Shown here piece by piece: positions 1 through 14,484 of a stretch of DNA of 64,000 nt. The DNA is from Ifrita kowaldi. Its lineage: Eukaryota > Chordata > Aves > Passeriformes > Cinclosomatidae. The notes below the pieces were generated by a model. The model had not been told where the DNA came from. It searched no databases and saw only the letters and a list, made by a program, of their open reading frames with translations. The translations under genes and the position numbers were made by a program. Position 1 is the stretch's first letter. The number at the start of each line of letters is the position of its first letter. The stretch covers positions 310,001 through 374,000 of the forward strand of contig VZRS01001723.1 of NCBI GenBank assembly GCA_013398055.1, read 5' to 3'.

Positions 1-2240
1 GAGTTGTTGTATTCTACAATGCTTTTAATATTTTTTAGGAAGGATTTTTTACAAAGGTCACTTGAAAATGAAAGCTGATTTTTCTTTTCCTTTTTTAAAA
101 AACCCTACTGTTAGCATTGGCAGAGGGAGAGTGTTTTAATGAGAATGGTTCAGTGAGGGTGCCTGCTTTTCTGCAGTGTATTGCCTGAGGATTTGATCCC
201 ATTTCGATCTGTGAGAGCATCACTTACTTGTCATGCTAAAAAATAGAGTTTTTTTGTTTTAAGAGTGCAACTTTCTGACACCTGTCTATCCTTTGCTGTT
301 TCCTTTTCTTACTTTGTTACATGTAAGCTTTGATATTTCAGGCTTTTTTTGTTGTTGTTTTTTTCTGAATGAGCTTGCATGAGGAGCGCTTGCAGTGCTG
401 TTTCTGAGGTGCACAAAAAAGCAGCTGGATGGTGGTGAATGTGGAGCATCGGAGCAGGGAAAAGTGGTCTGTGAATCTGGGGGTTTCACATCCTGGAATA
501 TATTAACATATGGAGGTGTCCAGTTTTCAGGGTTTCTTGAGGAAAACAGGATGCATTTTCACTTGAAATATTACTTGTTGTGTGACCATGCTTCTGTTTG
601 AAGAGATTCTTTCTGGATGATTCTTAGAAGTAATTGGCACTGGGTTTAGGATCTTTAAATAAAGACAACTCTTTCTTCTCCTCCTTGGGAGATGAAAGCT
701 TTGCTGAAAGCTATGTCTTTGAAAATGAGTTTCTGCTGTTGATGGGTCACTTGATGTGGTTATCCTAAGAACCAGCCAACCCTCTTCTACAGACTGAAAT
801 GATACCTTTTTGAAGTTGGGAAAACATGTCAATATGCGTACTAAATCTTTCAGTTGGAAGAAAACAGTCTGTTACTTTCAGCCTTTGTGGGTCTCTGTGG
901 GGAAAAAAACCCAGAAGACCAAAATCCTAGATAAAATCATGGGGAAGTCTCAGGAGTGTCAGTCTGTAGTTTATCCTCTGTACTTGGCATAACATTATTG
1001 GCTGTCTTGGCAGCTCTGTGTGCACAACGTGCCCAGTGATGAGACCAATTGGACCTTATTGCAGCAAATGTCTAGTTTATAGCCCGTGACTCTAATGTTC
1101 GATGGAAAATGGAACATCTTTCCTTTGAGTTCTGCTCCGTAGTGTCTGCTGTTATGTAGAACTCATGCACTCCCCAACTTGCTATAGGAACTGTTTGCTA
1201 GGGCTTTTTCAAATCTTACAGCTTCCCCATCATGATGACTGCAACATGTGCCAGAATTGCATAAAAACATTCCAAAGAGACTTCAGGTGTTGTTTAATCT
1301 GTTCTCTGTCCCAGGACATGTCACCTATGCCTTTATCACCAGTGCAAGATCCCACAGTCTCTTTGGAAACATGTGCCCTTGAGTCCTACTTGGTATCCCT
1401 CAAAAGAAACATTTTCTTTTCTCTGGTGGTTCCTTTGTGCTACAGTTTAAGTTCATGATGTTTTCTGGCCAGACACACCGAGAACAGTGTCTCCTCTTTG
1501 CAACAGATCTATAGATATCTCAAGATTGTTATGTTCACGTATTTCCTTCCTTAGGTTCCTGTAGCCCGTTACCAGTGATGTCATTTAAGATTTTTATCTA
1601 AAGCCTTCAGCACCCTCCCTAGGCAGAAGAAATTTTCAAGAGCTCAGTGGTCACTGATGTGTGACTGCTCGTTGTAAATGAACATCATCAATATAGGTGT
1701 TGTACAGGCTGACCAAAACCTTATAAACAGAAGAAGTAAAATTCCTCTGTTCTCAACTTTATTCTATCCTTCCTATTACAGGTTTAAATGCTCACATCTT
1801 CTAGATATTCTTTCGTATAGCATGAAAGGAATAGCTGCCCTCATTGTGATTTCTTTGCCAAGATATGCAAGATCTCTTTAATTTTGCAATAAATTCTCTC
1901 CAAGCTCATTATGTCCTCCTGTGGACACCTGATATGTGTTGGTTGCTTCAGCTGTGCCAGGATCCTTTGCCTGCATTAGCAGACATTGAGTTGAGAGCCA
2001 TTTTGCTTTTATTAGCGTGCCTTCCACTCCCCTGCTTACATGATATCATGCTTATTTGCTGTAGTGCCACTGAAAATCTTTCCTGCCACAAGAGGAAAAA
2101 TAAGAAAGGCAGGAACAGCAGGCTACTGTATACAACTCCTTGGAATTTTTGCTGCTTCAGTAACTGAGTACCTTAGTATTTTAACTTGCACCACATTATC
2201 TGCTGTATTTCCCAATACTGGCATCAATGTGGTTGTCATG

Positions 2241-2275
2241 TTTTTCTTTCTTTCTTTTTTTTTTCCTCCTCCCGG
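2241..2275 (+). repeat. Polypyrimidine tract
   Basis: A TTTC-type repeat grades into a T-run and then cctcctcccgg. It is low complexity; no exon starts after it. Confidence 0.85.
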
Positions 2276-5200
2276 GGTGCCAACAGAGGATAATGTGCTG
2301 TCCTTGCTGGTTTTGCCTACAGGAGAGTAATTTCAATATGCCATTCTTCCTTTGGCAGAACAGGAACAGATGACACTGATAAAACAGATCCTTGCATTAG
2401 TCCTGAGCCCTTCTCCCACATCCCTGGCACCAGTAAGATTTATTATTCTTCTAAATATCTCCTGGCAGGCTACTCAGAATATTGGAAAAATTATAACAAA
2501 GGATTTTAGTCTGAGCACAGAGAGAGAGCATGCTTTGCTGCTCAAAAAGTGTGGTAAACTATATTCTTCTGCCTGTTAGGCAGACACTCAAAGGAGATGT
2601 ATCATAAAATTATGGATAAGTAAGATGCTGTGTGGACCCTTAGGTTTGATCTACAGTCCTGGCTGAAATGGAGAGGGAATCCATTGTCTAAACTAGTGAA
2701 GTACCTCTAGACTCTCCAGTTATTGTTGAAGGTCCTGTTGCACCATCCCTGTGGAGTTGGGAGTTGCCCATAGAGCCCAAGGGGATGGTGTGATGTGCTC
2801 CAGTGTCTCTGCTCAGCACTTTAGCCAAGACACCTTCTCTTTTCCCTCTGCCTGTCCCATGCTGCTCTTTTACTAAGTTTAGATAATTATTGATTAGATT
2901 TTTCAATATGTATATTAAGAAGGTAATAACCTGGAAGCATCTGGACTCTCTATAGAGTAAAAACAATTAAAAATATTATTGGAGACTCTAGAACTTCCAA
3001 ATCCAGAATCTGGATCACCCAAAGCAAAATTTAAAGGTTTTTTGCCAGTTACTTCTGCCAAAATGACAATTCTGCCAATAAATGCAGTGCTCTGGAGTTG
3101 CTGTATAAGTGGAGTGTATAAGCACAGCAGTTTCGTAGTCTTGAGACAAACTTTTTAAAAGAATTAGGATCTCTAGGGGTTATCTCAGTTAGAAGCTAAG
3201 TTTGGTGCTTGATCCACTGGATCCTTTGATCCACTGCAGATTACTCAGAGAAAAAAGAAAAAGAAATAAACTAGCCCTGCACGGAAGGAATCAGCCAGAA
3301 AAAAATTTGCTGCTCATGCCACCATTACTCCGAAGTTTTTGTCTCAGGATCACTGAAGCTGGGTTTGGTTGTGCTTTTCATTTAATCTGTTTCTGACTTT
3401 TCTGTCTTTCAAATGTGTGACCACACACTTAACTCAAATGATGTTCAGAAAACTTATTTTTGTTTGTGTGGAGGCATAGCTGTGTCCCAGGGCTGGAACC
3501 TGTTGTGTTTTTTTTCCCTCGTGAGTCTGTAAGTGAGCTCAGTGATCCCCCACAACTATCCCAAATGAAGGGCAGCTGCTATGGTCGTCGCTCTCAGCAA
3601 GGTTCCCTGCGATGCACCTTAACATTAATAGGTTGTACTCACAGGTTATTTCCAGTACCACTGGCACAACGTTGGGTTAATATATAACTTAATGGGAGCC
3701 CAGAGGGAAATGAGATAGGGGATGAGAAAAGCCTCTGCAAATACGACAAGATGTCGATTCCCACTAGTAAACCTCTTTTGGGTAATAGTATTAGAGACTG
3801 TAATATCCTCCCTGCTGAAATGAAACAGTTTTCCTGTTCCCAGCCACTGTGGGTTGAAGAGCTGACGTGGCTGGGAGAGCTGCTCTGAGCAGAGAGGCCA
3901 GAGAATGTCTGCTCTGCTCAGACATGTTTATTTAATATTGCTGCAAAATGCAGGGTGCTCTCTTTTTGCAGTGTGCAGGAAGGTGGGAGATCCAGTACTG
4001 TGTGAAATCCAGTTGTGATAAAACAAGGTTTCAAGAGCCATGAAAATATTGTCACCTTCGTAAAGCAGCCTTCAACACAAGCCAGTGCCAATGAGCAAAC
4101 AGGCAGCAGTTTGCTGCACTCTGTGGGGCCCTGGCAAATGGGGGTAATGGTTTCAGTTTTAGAAATTTCTTTCAATTATGTGACATTTCAAGGGAAATCA
4201 TAGAGGGAACGAGAGTCATCTGTTCCTTTTCTAATAGTTCTAATTAGGGAGCTACTGTAGCTTTAAATGCTTGGGGGAAGATGCATCCCTTTCTTAGAAG
4301 AGGACTACTGCAGCACTTTGCCTACTCACACACCTGTTTTCCCAGAAAGTCTGGATGTTCCCACTCTCCAGGGGTGTTGAGTATTTCTTTGTAGATCTTC
4401 AGACTCTCCAGGTTAGTTATAGCCCTCTAGGCACTTGTGTTGGCTTCTCCCAAAACCAGAAGTTGTGTGATGGGGGAGTTTAGAAAGGTCCTTCTCTGAT
4501 AGATGTTTTGTGTCTCCCCCTACTCCTATTTGCATTCTGAACCCTAAGCTGCATACTTCTCAGAGCAGCTGTCTGATTGTAAGTGGAGTAATACATGATG
4601 CACGCATCCTGCCCTATGTCTCTGACATTCCAAATGTGCCAAGCAGCCCCAACAGCTCTCAGAGGCTGTGGCTGCTGCTGTCCCCATCCTTTTTCTCAGT
4701 GTGATGTTATCCCCATCACTCCTCTCTCCTCCTGCCAATTTCTGTGAAATATCTATGAATTTTTATGTTGAGACTGTTCCTTGTTGAGGTGTATCAGAGC
4801 CCACTGCTCAAGGTCAAAACATTTGGGGATGGGAAAGGTGGGGAAGAGACGCTGGTGCCCAGAGCAAGGGACAGAGAGCAGGTTTATTGCTTGGGCTTCT
4901 TCCTCTGAGGAGATCAGGAGACTGTGGCTCCTCCAGAGCATACTCTTAGCAGTTCGATCACATAAAAAATTCAGATAAGGCTTGCAGTCCGAGGGAAAGA
5001 CCTTGTTCTTTTTCTTTACTATCAGGCAAAAGAAATGGATCAAATACTTTGGGAAAAGGATGCAATTCTAATGAGATGCAAGATTTCATTCATGTTTCTC
5101 TTGAGAGGCTTGTAATACTAATAGGCAGTGTTCAACTCTTCCACAAAACTTTCTTAGGAAAAAAAATTCACTTATTAGTAAGCAGTGCATGATTTCTAGA

Positions 5201-6970
5201 CATCTGTTAGAGTTTTCCCAGTTTATTTCGTTGGAAGTGGTAAATGTCACACTACCCAAGGTGGAGGAGATAGTGAAGGTTTTTCCTTTGGAATTCAATT
5301 AATCCTTAAAGCATTTTCACAGCATGTTAAGAACATTAACTGTTTAATAATATTTCTTCATGTTGCAAATAATTTAAAGGGAATTCAGCTTTGTAATCAT
5401 ATAGAGAAAAATATTGGATTTTGTTGTTTTGGAGTTTAACAGCATTTAAGGTCAGTGCTTGGAAAGTAGACATTTTCAATGGCCATATCATTATGAAAGT
5501 GATTTTGGTCTGCCTTGAAACACAGTGTATTTAATAATCTTGAATTTAAGAAATGTTTATTTAGTAAGATACATTCTCAGTTGATTTCAGTGAGAATATG
5601 GAGCTAACATACAAAGAAGTCCTGAACTAGGGATTGCTTTCCAACCGTATGGGGAAAAAATGTTCTTAGTTAAGGGGCTCTTCTCTGGTAAGAGAAACTC
5701 AAATATTGCTATAATTTCATTTCCTTTAACACACCCTTTATGAAGAGGGCTCGTTTGGCGTGATAATGTATGATTAAATTTATAAATTTTTCCCAGTATA
5801 CCCTGCTGGCACCAATATGGAGAAATCTCCAGAAGGAACCCAACAGAAATAACTTATGTGCTGTGATTTGCTACACTCGCCTTCTGTAGTAAAGAAATAT
5901 AGATTACAGGGATAATTCAGATAATGAAGAGGACCTTCTGTTGGAATACACTGGTGCAGGTTTCCAGGTTTCTGCATTTTCACTCTATTAAGGATTCAGC
6001 CCTTCACCTCCCCAGAAAATTGACTTGGAAAATGTTATACCTTTTGTGATACATTAAAGATGCATTATGGATAAAAATGGAAAAGCAATACAAAAGAAAA
6101 ATAGGTGAAGTTAACAACTCCTGTGGTCCGTCCCTGCGATGTGCCTACATTTGCTCCTCTCTTAGTGGCAGTGGCTTTCCCAGCACTGCAGTACAACCCA
6201 TTTTCCTTGGTGAATGTCATTGCAACTTGTTTACAACGGGGCTGAAATCAGTGGCACAGTGGTACAGGGAGAGTGCTGAAAGGCCTCAGTGTGTTCTTTT
6301 AACATGCAGGATAGATCTTCCCGTTCAGGATGGAAGGAAATGACAGAACAGAGCAAAGCAAGTGTGGCACATTAGTCATAGTTACACTCCTTCATTACTG
6401 CTTCAAATTGAAAAATGCCAACCACTGCACAGCTCGCTGGAGTAAGTTCAGAGAGAACTGCACACATTCAAAGGTCAGGAAAAGGAAAATTATAAACTGT
6501 ATTGTTTTACTGCCTCCACAAAATGATTTATTTTTTCTTTGTCTTTCTTTCAAAGTTTAAAAGAGAGAGGGGTTGTGCTAGGGAATGAAATTTTAGAAAT
6601 TAAATTTACTTGCAATGCATCAGTTTTTTATATTTGAGTAGAAAGCTTGTCAAGCAGAGCTGTATTTAGAGGCATCCTTTGGGAACTGAGCCTCACAAGG
6701 TGAGATTTGAGAAGGTTTGGAGGCTGATTTCTGCATATAAGGCATGATAATTTAGCAGGATAGTGGGAGTATTTGCCTCTCCTAACTGCCTAATTTAATT
6801 TACAATTTTTTATAATTAGCTGTAAAGCACTTTCATTTTATATGATTTCCTTGTTGTGGGATGACATTATTCTGCACACTTGGAATGTTCCTAATTCTTT
6901 TTATTCTAACAATTAATGTGTTAGAAAATTCCACTATCCAAAAATTGTTCTTACTTCTTGGGCTTCATTT

Positions 6971-7039
6971 TCTCTCTCTTTTTTTTAAAGTTTTGTTGTT
7001 GTTGTTTGTTTGGATTTTTTAGGTTTCTCTTTTTTTTTT
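6971..7039 (+). repeat. T-rich and TTG-rich low-complexity tract
   Basis: A tctctctc-T run is followed by a short TTG repeat (about 6994-7008) and another T-run at 7030-7039. Confidence 0.85.
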
Positions 7040-8512
7040 CTGGCACATTCTGTTGTTTGACTGACTGCGTGCTCCAGAATTGCACGTATTTATAAACCTA
7101 AAACCTCTATATATGACTGTGCTAAGAATATTTATGGGGTAAACATTCCTATGTTGTTTGGGGTTTTTTTTCATTAGGTATTTCTGGTGCAAATATTTTT
7201 GTTTGTACAAACTTCACAGTAATGGGTCTCAATGCAATTTTGTCTGAAATTTGCTATGTATCAACAGATTTCTGTTAGTCTTTTTGAAAACAGACAAATA
7301 TAAAATAGACATAAAAAGTGTCCTGTATTTCTGGTTGAGGCTGTCGTGTTAGTCATAACTTGTAGCACAGTCCACTGGTCTCACTGATGCAAAAATGGGA
7401 GACTAAAACATCCCTGTGGGATTCTGATATGAATAAAATAGCAATAATTATTATTTCAGATAGAGATAACAAACAGTTCAGACATTCTGAGAGATTCCTG
7501 TTTAAAACCTGTTGCTTACATCTTTATAAGGCACTTGTTATTCCTGTATGTGTGGTAGATTTTTAGATAAATATCTTTTATTCTATTTTTCTCAAAATGT
7601 GGCTAATTAATGAAGCCTCCATGATTTGAAAGGTTTTAGGTGGATTTATCTCAGCTGTGGCCCAGGTTTTTCAGCTAGGGCATTGGAGACCTGAATGTAA
7701 GACCTGAACTTCCTTTGGCACTGGAAAGTTGCTCTGTGAAGATGGAGGTTATTGATGGGGGAAAACATTTGTTTAATGCTGTTGTCAAAAACAAAATTCT
7801 TCTCATGTTCCTCTTGTACCCCGTTTAATATTTTCTGAGGATGAGGTGCAAAACAGAGAATAACCATATTTGAGCATGATATAATTTATTAGCGATACAG
7901 TTTGAGTGGCAGTGTTCTTTGTAGGGAATGCAGTGGGTCACTGATAAAATAAGAGACTGACCTACACAAATACAATGTAGTCTGTGTACAGGGTTTTTAG
8001 CAGAAAAGTCAAGCCAGTTGTCTTTATAAAGTAGAAAAATATAGTGACATTTTTTCATAGAGTTTATTTGAGTAATTTTCATTTTAAATTCTCCTTCTAT
8101 GTTAGGAGAAGATGTAGAGGTCCAATTAGCATCAAGCTCCCAGAAAGACTGAAATGACAAGGAAGCAAGCATTCATTTCATATCCCAGTTAAGAGCATGA
8201 AGCCTATGAATTTTGTAACATGCTCTCATTTTTGAGATGACTTTAATTCCTTATGTAATATATTCAGCACTGAATTTTAATCAGTACACAGTTTGTTGAT
8301 TCTTATTTTGTGAATTTGTAAAAGTAACTAGTAATTGTGTGCTGCATAGTAAAAGGATAGTGTTTTTGTGGATCAATAATGAAGGATTCAGTGATCCTTA
8401 GTTAATCCCTAGATATCGATTCTGTGATCTAAATTCATTTTAAGTTGATTTTTCTCCAGCTGTACTGTAGTGCTGTCCTCTGAAATATCAGTGGTAGTCC
8501 TCATTTGTTACA

Positions 8513-8533
8513 TTAATATGTATTACATATTAA
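8513..8533. repeat. Perfect 21-bp palindrome (10-bp arms)
   Basis: The left arm ttaatatgta (8513-8522), a single T, and the right arm tacatattaa (8524-8533) are exact reverse complements. It is very AT-rich, so chance is plausible. Confidence 0.9.
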
Positions 8534-10156
8534 AGATATGTCAAATGATTCAAGCAATTTAAGTGACACTTGATTGCTGAGGTACTTGTTTGGCTTGGGG
8601 TGGTCATTATTTCCTTCTAATCATAATAACCAATTTGCTATGAAACTTCATCTTTTTATTGTTCAAACAAGGTATAGAGCTTTCCAAGGGTTATTGTGCA
8701 ATTTCTTGTTGCCAGTGTCTGTCAACCGTAAATAATTGTGACTGTCTTGATTTTTCTTTACACATCTAGATAGATTGCCCAGTGGAGCAGAGAATACCAA
8801 TTTAACACTATTTAGGACAGTATTGTGAAGTATATCTTGAGCTATGAATTATCACTCAGGAGATGCCAGTGGGAAGCTAAGTTCAAAAAGGATGTTCCTA
8901 AGAATGTGAATTCCGTGAACACAGTTTCTGTGTGTTGATTAGTTGGGTGCAAAAGGAAGAAGGTGCATTTTTTGTGACCTTTTAACAGAGCAGAGGTTTT
9001 CCATCAGTGAGAGATTGTTAGATCCTGAGTTCCTTCTAAAGTCTGCCTGAAAGCAATTAAGCAAGGATGAAACACTTTAAAGCCACCAAAATGTAGGATC
9101 CCAAGAGGTGCAATAATCAAACTGGTTTTTATAATGGAAAAAATACTGTCTCAGATTCAACCAAAACTGATTAAATTTGGGGGAACCTGGAAGAAGAAAG
9201 GTTGGACACTGACTTCCAGAAAACTTAGGCACAGCACTTCACAAAATATAGGATTCTGACATGTCTTGAAATGAGCCCCATAAGTTACATAAGTGTTTCT
9301 CAGAACAGCTTTCATGGTATAAGTTTGACTCACAATGCTGCTAATAGTCAAGTTTGCTGAAGCCAATAGTTTTAATTCCTAACAGTGAGTTACCAGGTAC
9401 CATAAGTTAATGGTGAGTACAGTGGCAATCAAAAAAACCCCTAAAACACATATGTAAAAATATTATATGACTGTATTTCATACAAAGTTCCTACTTTCAG
9501 AAATGTAGTTTGAAATATTTAAAATTTTACCTCTGTGATATCTAGACAAAAGTTTGATTTTGCTTATTTAGTCAGTTGAAATGGTTAACTGCTGGCACCC
9601 AAACTGGCTGGATTTTTTCTTGGAAACATCTATCCTGTAAATGTAATCAGTCTAGTTTATGTTGCTGCTATTACAATTAGTGAAGTATTAGGTACATAGT
9701 AGGAAAAAGGTTACTTAGATAGACCTTTGAAATATAAAATGTACTTTTTAAAAATAGTTTGTCTCATTTATATTTTACATGATATGCACAGCTTTGTTAT
9801 TCAGATTTCATTGTCTCGCTTCAGGGAGATGTTATGAACAGCTGAGTTGTTGTTTGTTATATGCATATTATATACTTCCATTTTGTGACACATTATCTGC
9901 TTGATCATATAAAGTAACACGATTTCAGGAACTATTTAATATATTCTCTCCCCTGCCCCTAAAATCAGTAGGTACAATTCCCTAGAGGAAATCTATCACT
10001 GTCTGTTCTTCTTCTGCTGCTTGGATCTGTGCTATGCTTTAGTCAAAAAAGCTCCATAGGACCTGAAACTCAGGCAACGCACTGAAAACCTTTCCAGTGA
10101 CTTTGGAGAACTCTCAGAAAATTTTAAGAATGGTGGAAAATACCCTATTTTGAAGG

Positions 10157-10192
10157 AAAAAAACCCAAACCCCCACAAACCAAACCCAAACC
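10157..10192 (+). repeat. A/C-rich tract (AAACCC-like)
   Basis: About 36 bp of only A and C, with irregular aaaccc/aaacc units. It is not a regular telomere-type array. Confidence 0.8.
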
Positions 10193-13100
10193 TGTAGTCA
10201 GGCACTAAGTAGAAAGCTCAGCCTGTGCTATCAGAATCCAGTGGTAGTTGAGACCCCTGTACTTGTGTAGGCGTGCAGGGATCCCACTGTTAGGAATACT
10301 AGTGTGGCAAGAGAGATCAAATTATCTGGGGCTGTCAGGAAAGCCACAGTCCAAAACATGACTTTTCATTGACTGCTGCCCACTAGACATCTGCTGAGCG
10401 TTGCTTGTTTAGCCTGATTAAAGAAAACCTTGGAATGATATTTGGCTGTGTATTTCCATGTATGTGTAAATATAATGAAATGGTAGAACAAAAATTAATT
10501 GCTTTTTGGCCCTCTTCCCATTTTTGTGTAGTCATTCCCTAGCTCTTTGAAGTCAGCTTTGGGAACCAGTATTCCTACCAGGGAAGTATAGTAAGACATG
10601 GATTAATTTTACTGAAAGAGTCCCAAAATATGAAGTGAAATTAAATTTCATTGAGATTGGTTCTAGAAATTCATCATCTTAGGCTTTAATTTCAGATCTG
10701 TGTCATGTGTTACAAGTTTGCATTCTGTTGGTTCAGTTAGTTTTCACCAAATTGGCTTTTGAAAAGATAATTTAAAGAAATGTTTAGATAATTTGTGTGT
10801 TGTCTAGAGAAACCTACGTCTGAGTGTGAGAGAAAATGTCTTGTCACTTGTTCTTGACTGGAAGAGCATCCTGTTTACTTTAGTTCTGGATCTGAAGTCT
10901 TGGCACAAAAGGTATTCACTACTATGCCAAGAAGAACAGTAATGAAATAAATTTCATTCTGAATCATATCTGGATTTGAAGAGATTAGGATCACACTGGT
11001 TTTAGATGTTATGCTACAGACCTCTATTGATATGACAGTCTCGCTGTCTTGCCAATTAGAATTCTTTGTAAATTCTTTGTACCTGCTCAAATCCATTACT
11101 GAAGTACCTTGCTTTGCTCTCTTACCTCAAGCCAAACATCCTTCAACACTTCATGAAGTTACAGATGTATTTATATGGACATATGAATACAGCAGCGTGC
11201 ATTTAGCATTATGCTAACAGTATGCTCATCACCACCAAGGAGATGCCATAAAGTTTCTGGGGCCGGGCAGGAGAGAAGTGTTGACCTCTGTTTTCTCTTC
11301 AAAGAGGCTGATCCTCAGTCTTGCTGAGGTCAGTCTTTTGCTTTTTTGATTCTTACTTCTTATAGTTTTATACATTTTCAAGCCAATACTTTTGTCTGTG
11401 TAGGTAATGATCATCAGCTCAACAATTATACTTTGATCTTTTTGTTCTTCTTATCTTCCATGGCTTTAGCTCACATTCTCTATTCCAATTCAAGCAACAG
11501 TTTTCTCAGTAAAGCTGGACCAAGGTCACCCAGCAATCTTACTCCAAACTAGAGCTACAGGTATTTGAAACCTGGCCCTAGGTTGTATTTTTGGCAGAAG
11601 GAAATACCTGGGTAGTTTAGCTGGCTGGCCAGGTGGGAGCTGTTCTGCTCCTGGGCTGGACAGAGTACCTTTCTGGCAGCTCTGGTGAGCTGAGTTTCTG
11701 TTCTCAAGTATTTTACTCTGGAATAAACAAAACTACCTGGAAATGAGCCTGTAAGTGCTGAGAAGCTGCAGATGTGTTACTGAGAAGGCTGTACAGAGTA
11801 CAGGCAGTGCAGAAGGGGCATAAAGGTTGGTTAAGAGTGGAATTAGAAGGTCTTAAGCACAAATGGCAGCTTTGCTTGTGGCTGACCTGTCTGGCTGCTC
11901 AGTTTCTCTCTTCGTGAAATGGTTTTTTCTGATATGTATTACAGAGCAGACAGTGAAGATTATGTGATTAATGCTTTGCATGATATTTTGTGAATGCAAA
12001 GTGCCATCTATCTTCTAGATGAAACTGTTAGAAGCAATATATAAACCTGAAGAGCAAAGATTCTGTTACAAATTTAGTATTAGCCCTTATCTAAACATTT
12101 TAATTCAAAAAAACTCAACTATATATAGATTTGTCTTCAGACCAAGATATATAAAAAGTGCCAATCTTTCTACCTTGTCATACTGCAAATCATTTATGTT
12201 TTAAAATGGAGTTCCAGTCATGTAACATCTGGCTTGATTATGTTTTTCAGTCTTTCCATCAAGTTTGTATTTTTATTTTGAAATGCAAAAACTATCCCAC
12301 TCAGTGTCAAAATCTCAATATTTTTGTGGGGGGAGCTTTCATTTTTGTCTATTCAAGGTGAAAAGAAATTGTGAACTTCTAGAATTTTCCCTTAAAATAA
12401 AATTTCATTTTCCAATTCTTTAAAATATTTAAATAATTTTAATGCCAGGACTGTCCTGTCCTCCTGTGACTGACAGTCGTCTGTACATGTAGGTAGAGCA
12501 GGTCCATGGGGATTGTTTTCTAAGAGGCAAGGTAGGCCACTCTCAACATTGCTCAGAGTGGAAAGAAGCCCAGCTGGTGCCGGAAGCAGGTTCTTGTTTA
12601 TGTTCTGGCCATAATATATTTTAAAGCCAAAGAATTGATTGGGCAACATAAGCTGTCTTTGTATCAGAGTGAACGATATTCAGTAAACAAATAGTTGCTT
12701 ATTTTTGTACACTAAGAATTAGGGAAGCTTATTCAATGGCCATCGTGATGGATTTCCTGGGTGTTATGGACATCGCCAATGTGTAATTCTGTTCTTGAGT
12801 GTTTTCACAAAGTTTTATTTGTTCATAAATGTTCTAGTTACTCTGTAGATAGATTTCTTTATACTTAAGCAGCTACTTTAAGTATTTGTATGGAAGAGAG
12901 AATACCTTCAGAGTAATGCCACTGGGCTTGAAGATTCGTAATCAATGTGGAATATTATAACTGTGCATCACTCACTACGTTTCTCACTGACTTTTCTGGG
13001 TAGAGGATTCCATTTCAAAATACTCTCTTCCATCTAGAGACTCATGTGTCTAGAAGAGTGTTTGACAGGAATTTTTTTTCTTTTTGTGCTAAGGAAGGGG

Positions 13101-14462
13101 AAAGTGACAAGGAGATGCACACTAGAGATGTCAGTTCATAGCATCCTGGATCTGGAATTGCTAATGAAGTCTCTTCTGTGCCTCATAGAGGATGTGCCAG
13201 TGCATTTCAGCTTCAAGAGGATAGAAGTACAAAGCAGTCAAGGGTACCTTCCTTATCACATAAGAAGAGAGGTTAAAAATACAAAAGAATGAGACTGTAA
13301 CTCTGAATGGGAATGTTCTATTATTCATAAAGTATTTTGTTTCTGTAGAGAATCATATTATGAGATGACATTCAGATCTTATTACTCCTTTTGTTACTGT
13401 TGTACTGTGCAGCTGTTCCACATTAAGGGGCTTCTCCTCCATTTGCTTTGCAGAACAATCCTTTTTCAGCTTTTTTTTTTGTGTTTTTAGGGTGTGGTAA
13501 GGCAAGAAAACTTGTGCTTTCTTGGATTTTTGCCTATTTTAAGAACTATGCAAAATTTCTCCCTGAGTCACTAAGCAACATGATTGGATATAAGAAATTA
13601 ATACCAGAACTGAAGATCAGGAATAGTAGTAAGAGATACATAAAGAAAAAACTTCTTCAAAGTGCTGATGTACTATGCATTTATAACACTCTTCATATGT
13701 TGTTATACCATTCTGCATTTTAATTGTGACACTTCAGGAGTAATACAAATGTTTTCCACAGCTCATTTTTATGATTCTCCCTGACTTTGTGGGGCTTCTA
13801 TTTCAAGTGGGGAACAGGAACTGCCTCTCTACAGTATGTAGATGTAATTTGTATGATGTAATTTCTGACTTCCAGTTAGTAGGGATAGTTTTTTTCTGCA
13901 GAAAATTCTGTTCTCCATTTCATCTTAAGGCTATTTATTTCTTCTCAATCTGACACTGTGATTGCCCACTGTATACCTGAGTAGAAATGTGGATAAATAC
14001 TTCTGAAATATAGCGCACTGCAAATCTGTAGACAAAATGTAGACAATGGGTGACTGATTTAGATTTTCTGTTCAGGTCTTAAGGGGGATAAACATACCTC
14101 TGATTCTTCTCTGTAGTGCCTCTAATCAGCATTTGTAGTAGTACTAACTATTTCCAACAAACTTACTGTTTAATGCTGCATAGGAAACAACACCACACTG
14201 CAATTCTGAGTAGCTCTGGTGAATAGAAGATATTTATTCTTAGATATGATTTCCTTCCATGGAAAGAAAAATGCCACTCTCTCTACAGTGCATCAGCTTA
14301 ACAAATTCAGTGTAAAGGGCCAAAGGCTGCAGTGCTTGGGATTGGGCAAAGGCTGGCACAGGAGGTAGCAGGAGCTCCAGTTTCTTCACGCCGCTTAGTT
14401 TTTCAGCAGAAGCAGCTTCATTTGTGGTCCCACCAGTAAGCTGTTTGGATACAAGCAAAACA

Positions 14463-14484
14463 AATCATGCATAAATGCATGATT
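14463..14484. repeat. Perfect 22-bp palindrome with two ATGCAT half-sites
   Basis: The left arm aatcatgcat (14463-14472), spacer aa, and right arm atgcatgatt (14475-14484) are exact reverse complements. The core ATGCATAAATGCAT resembles the POU-dimer MORE element (ATGCATATGCAT) with a two-base spacer. The palindrome is seen directly; binding is inference. Confidence 0.9.

Larger units (their letters stand above)
1..10000 (+). other. FHIT: FHIT intron 5, first part: no gene seen
   Basis: This is AT-rich intronic sequence upstream of FHIT exon 6. I see no coding exon; the open frames reach 115 codons and have no family signature. It contains a polypyrimidine tract near 2241-2275, T-rich and GTT-rich low complexity at 6971-7039, and a 21-bp palindrome at 8513-8533. 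I recognised no transposon body. Confidence 0.8.

Noticed and set aside
10157..10192. Interstitial telomere repeat
   Set aside because: The AAACCC-like units are irregular and never form a TTAGGG/CCCTAA array.
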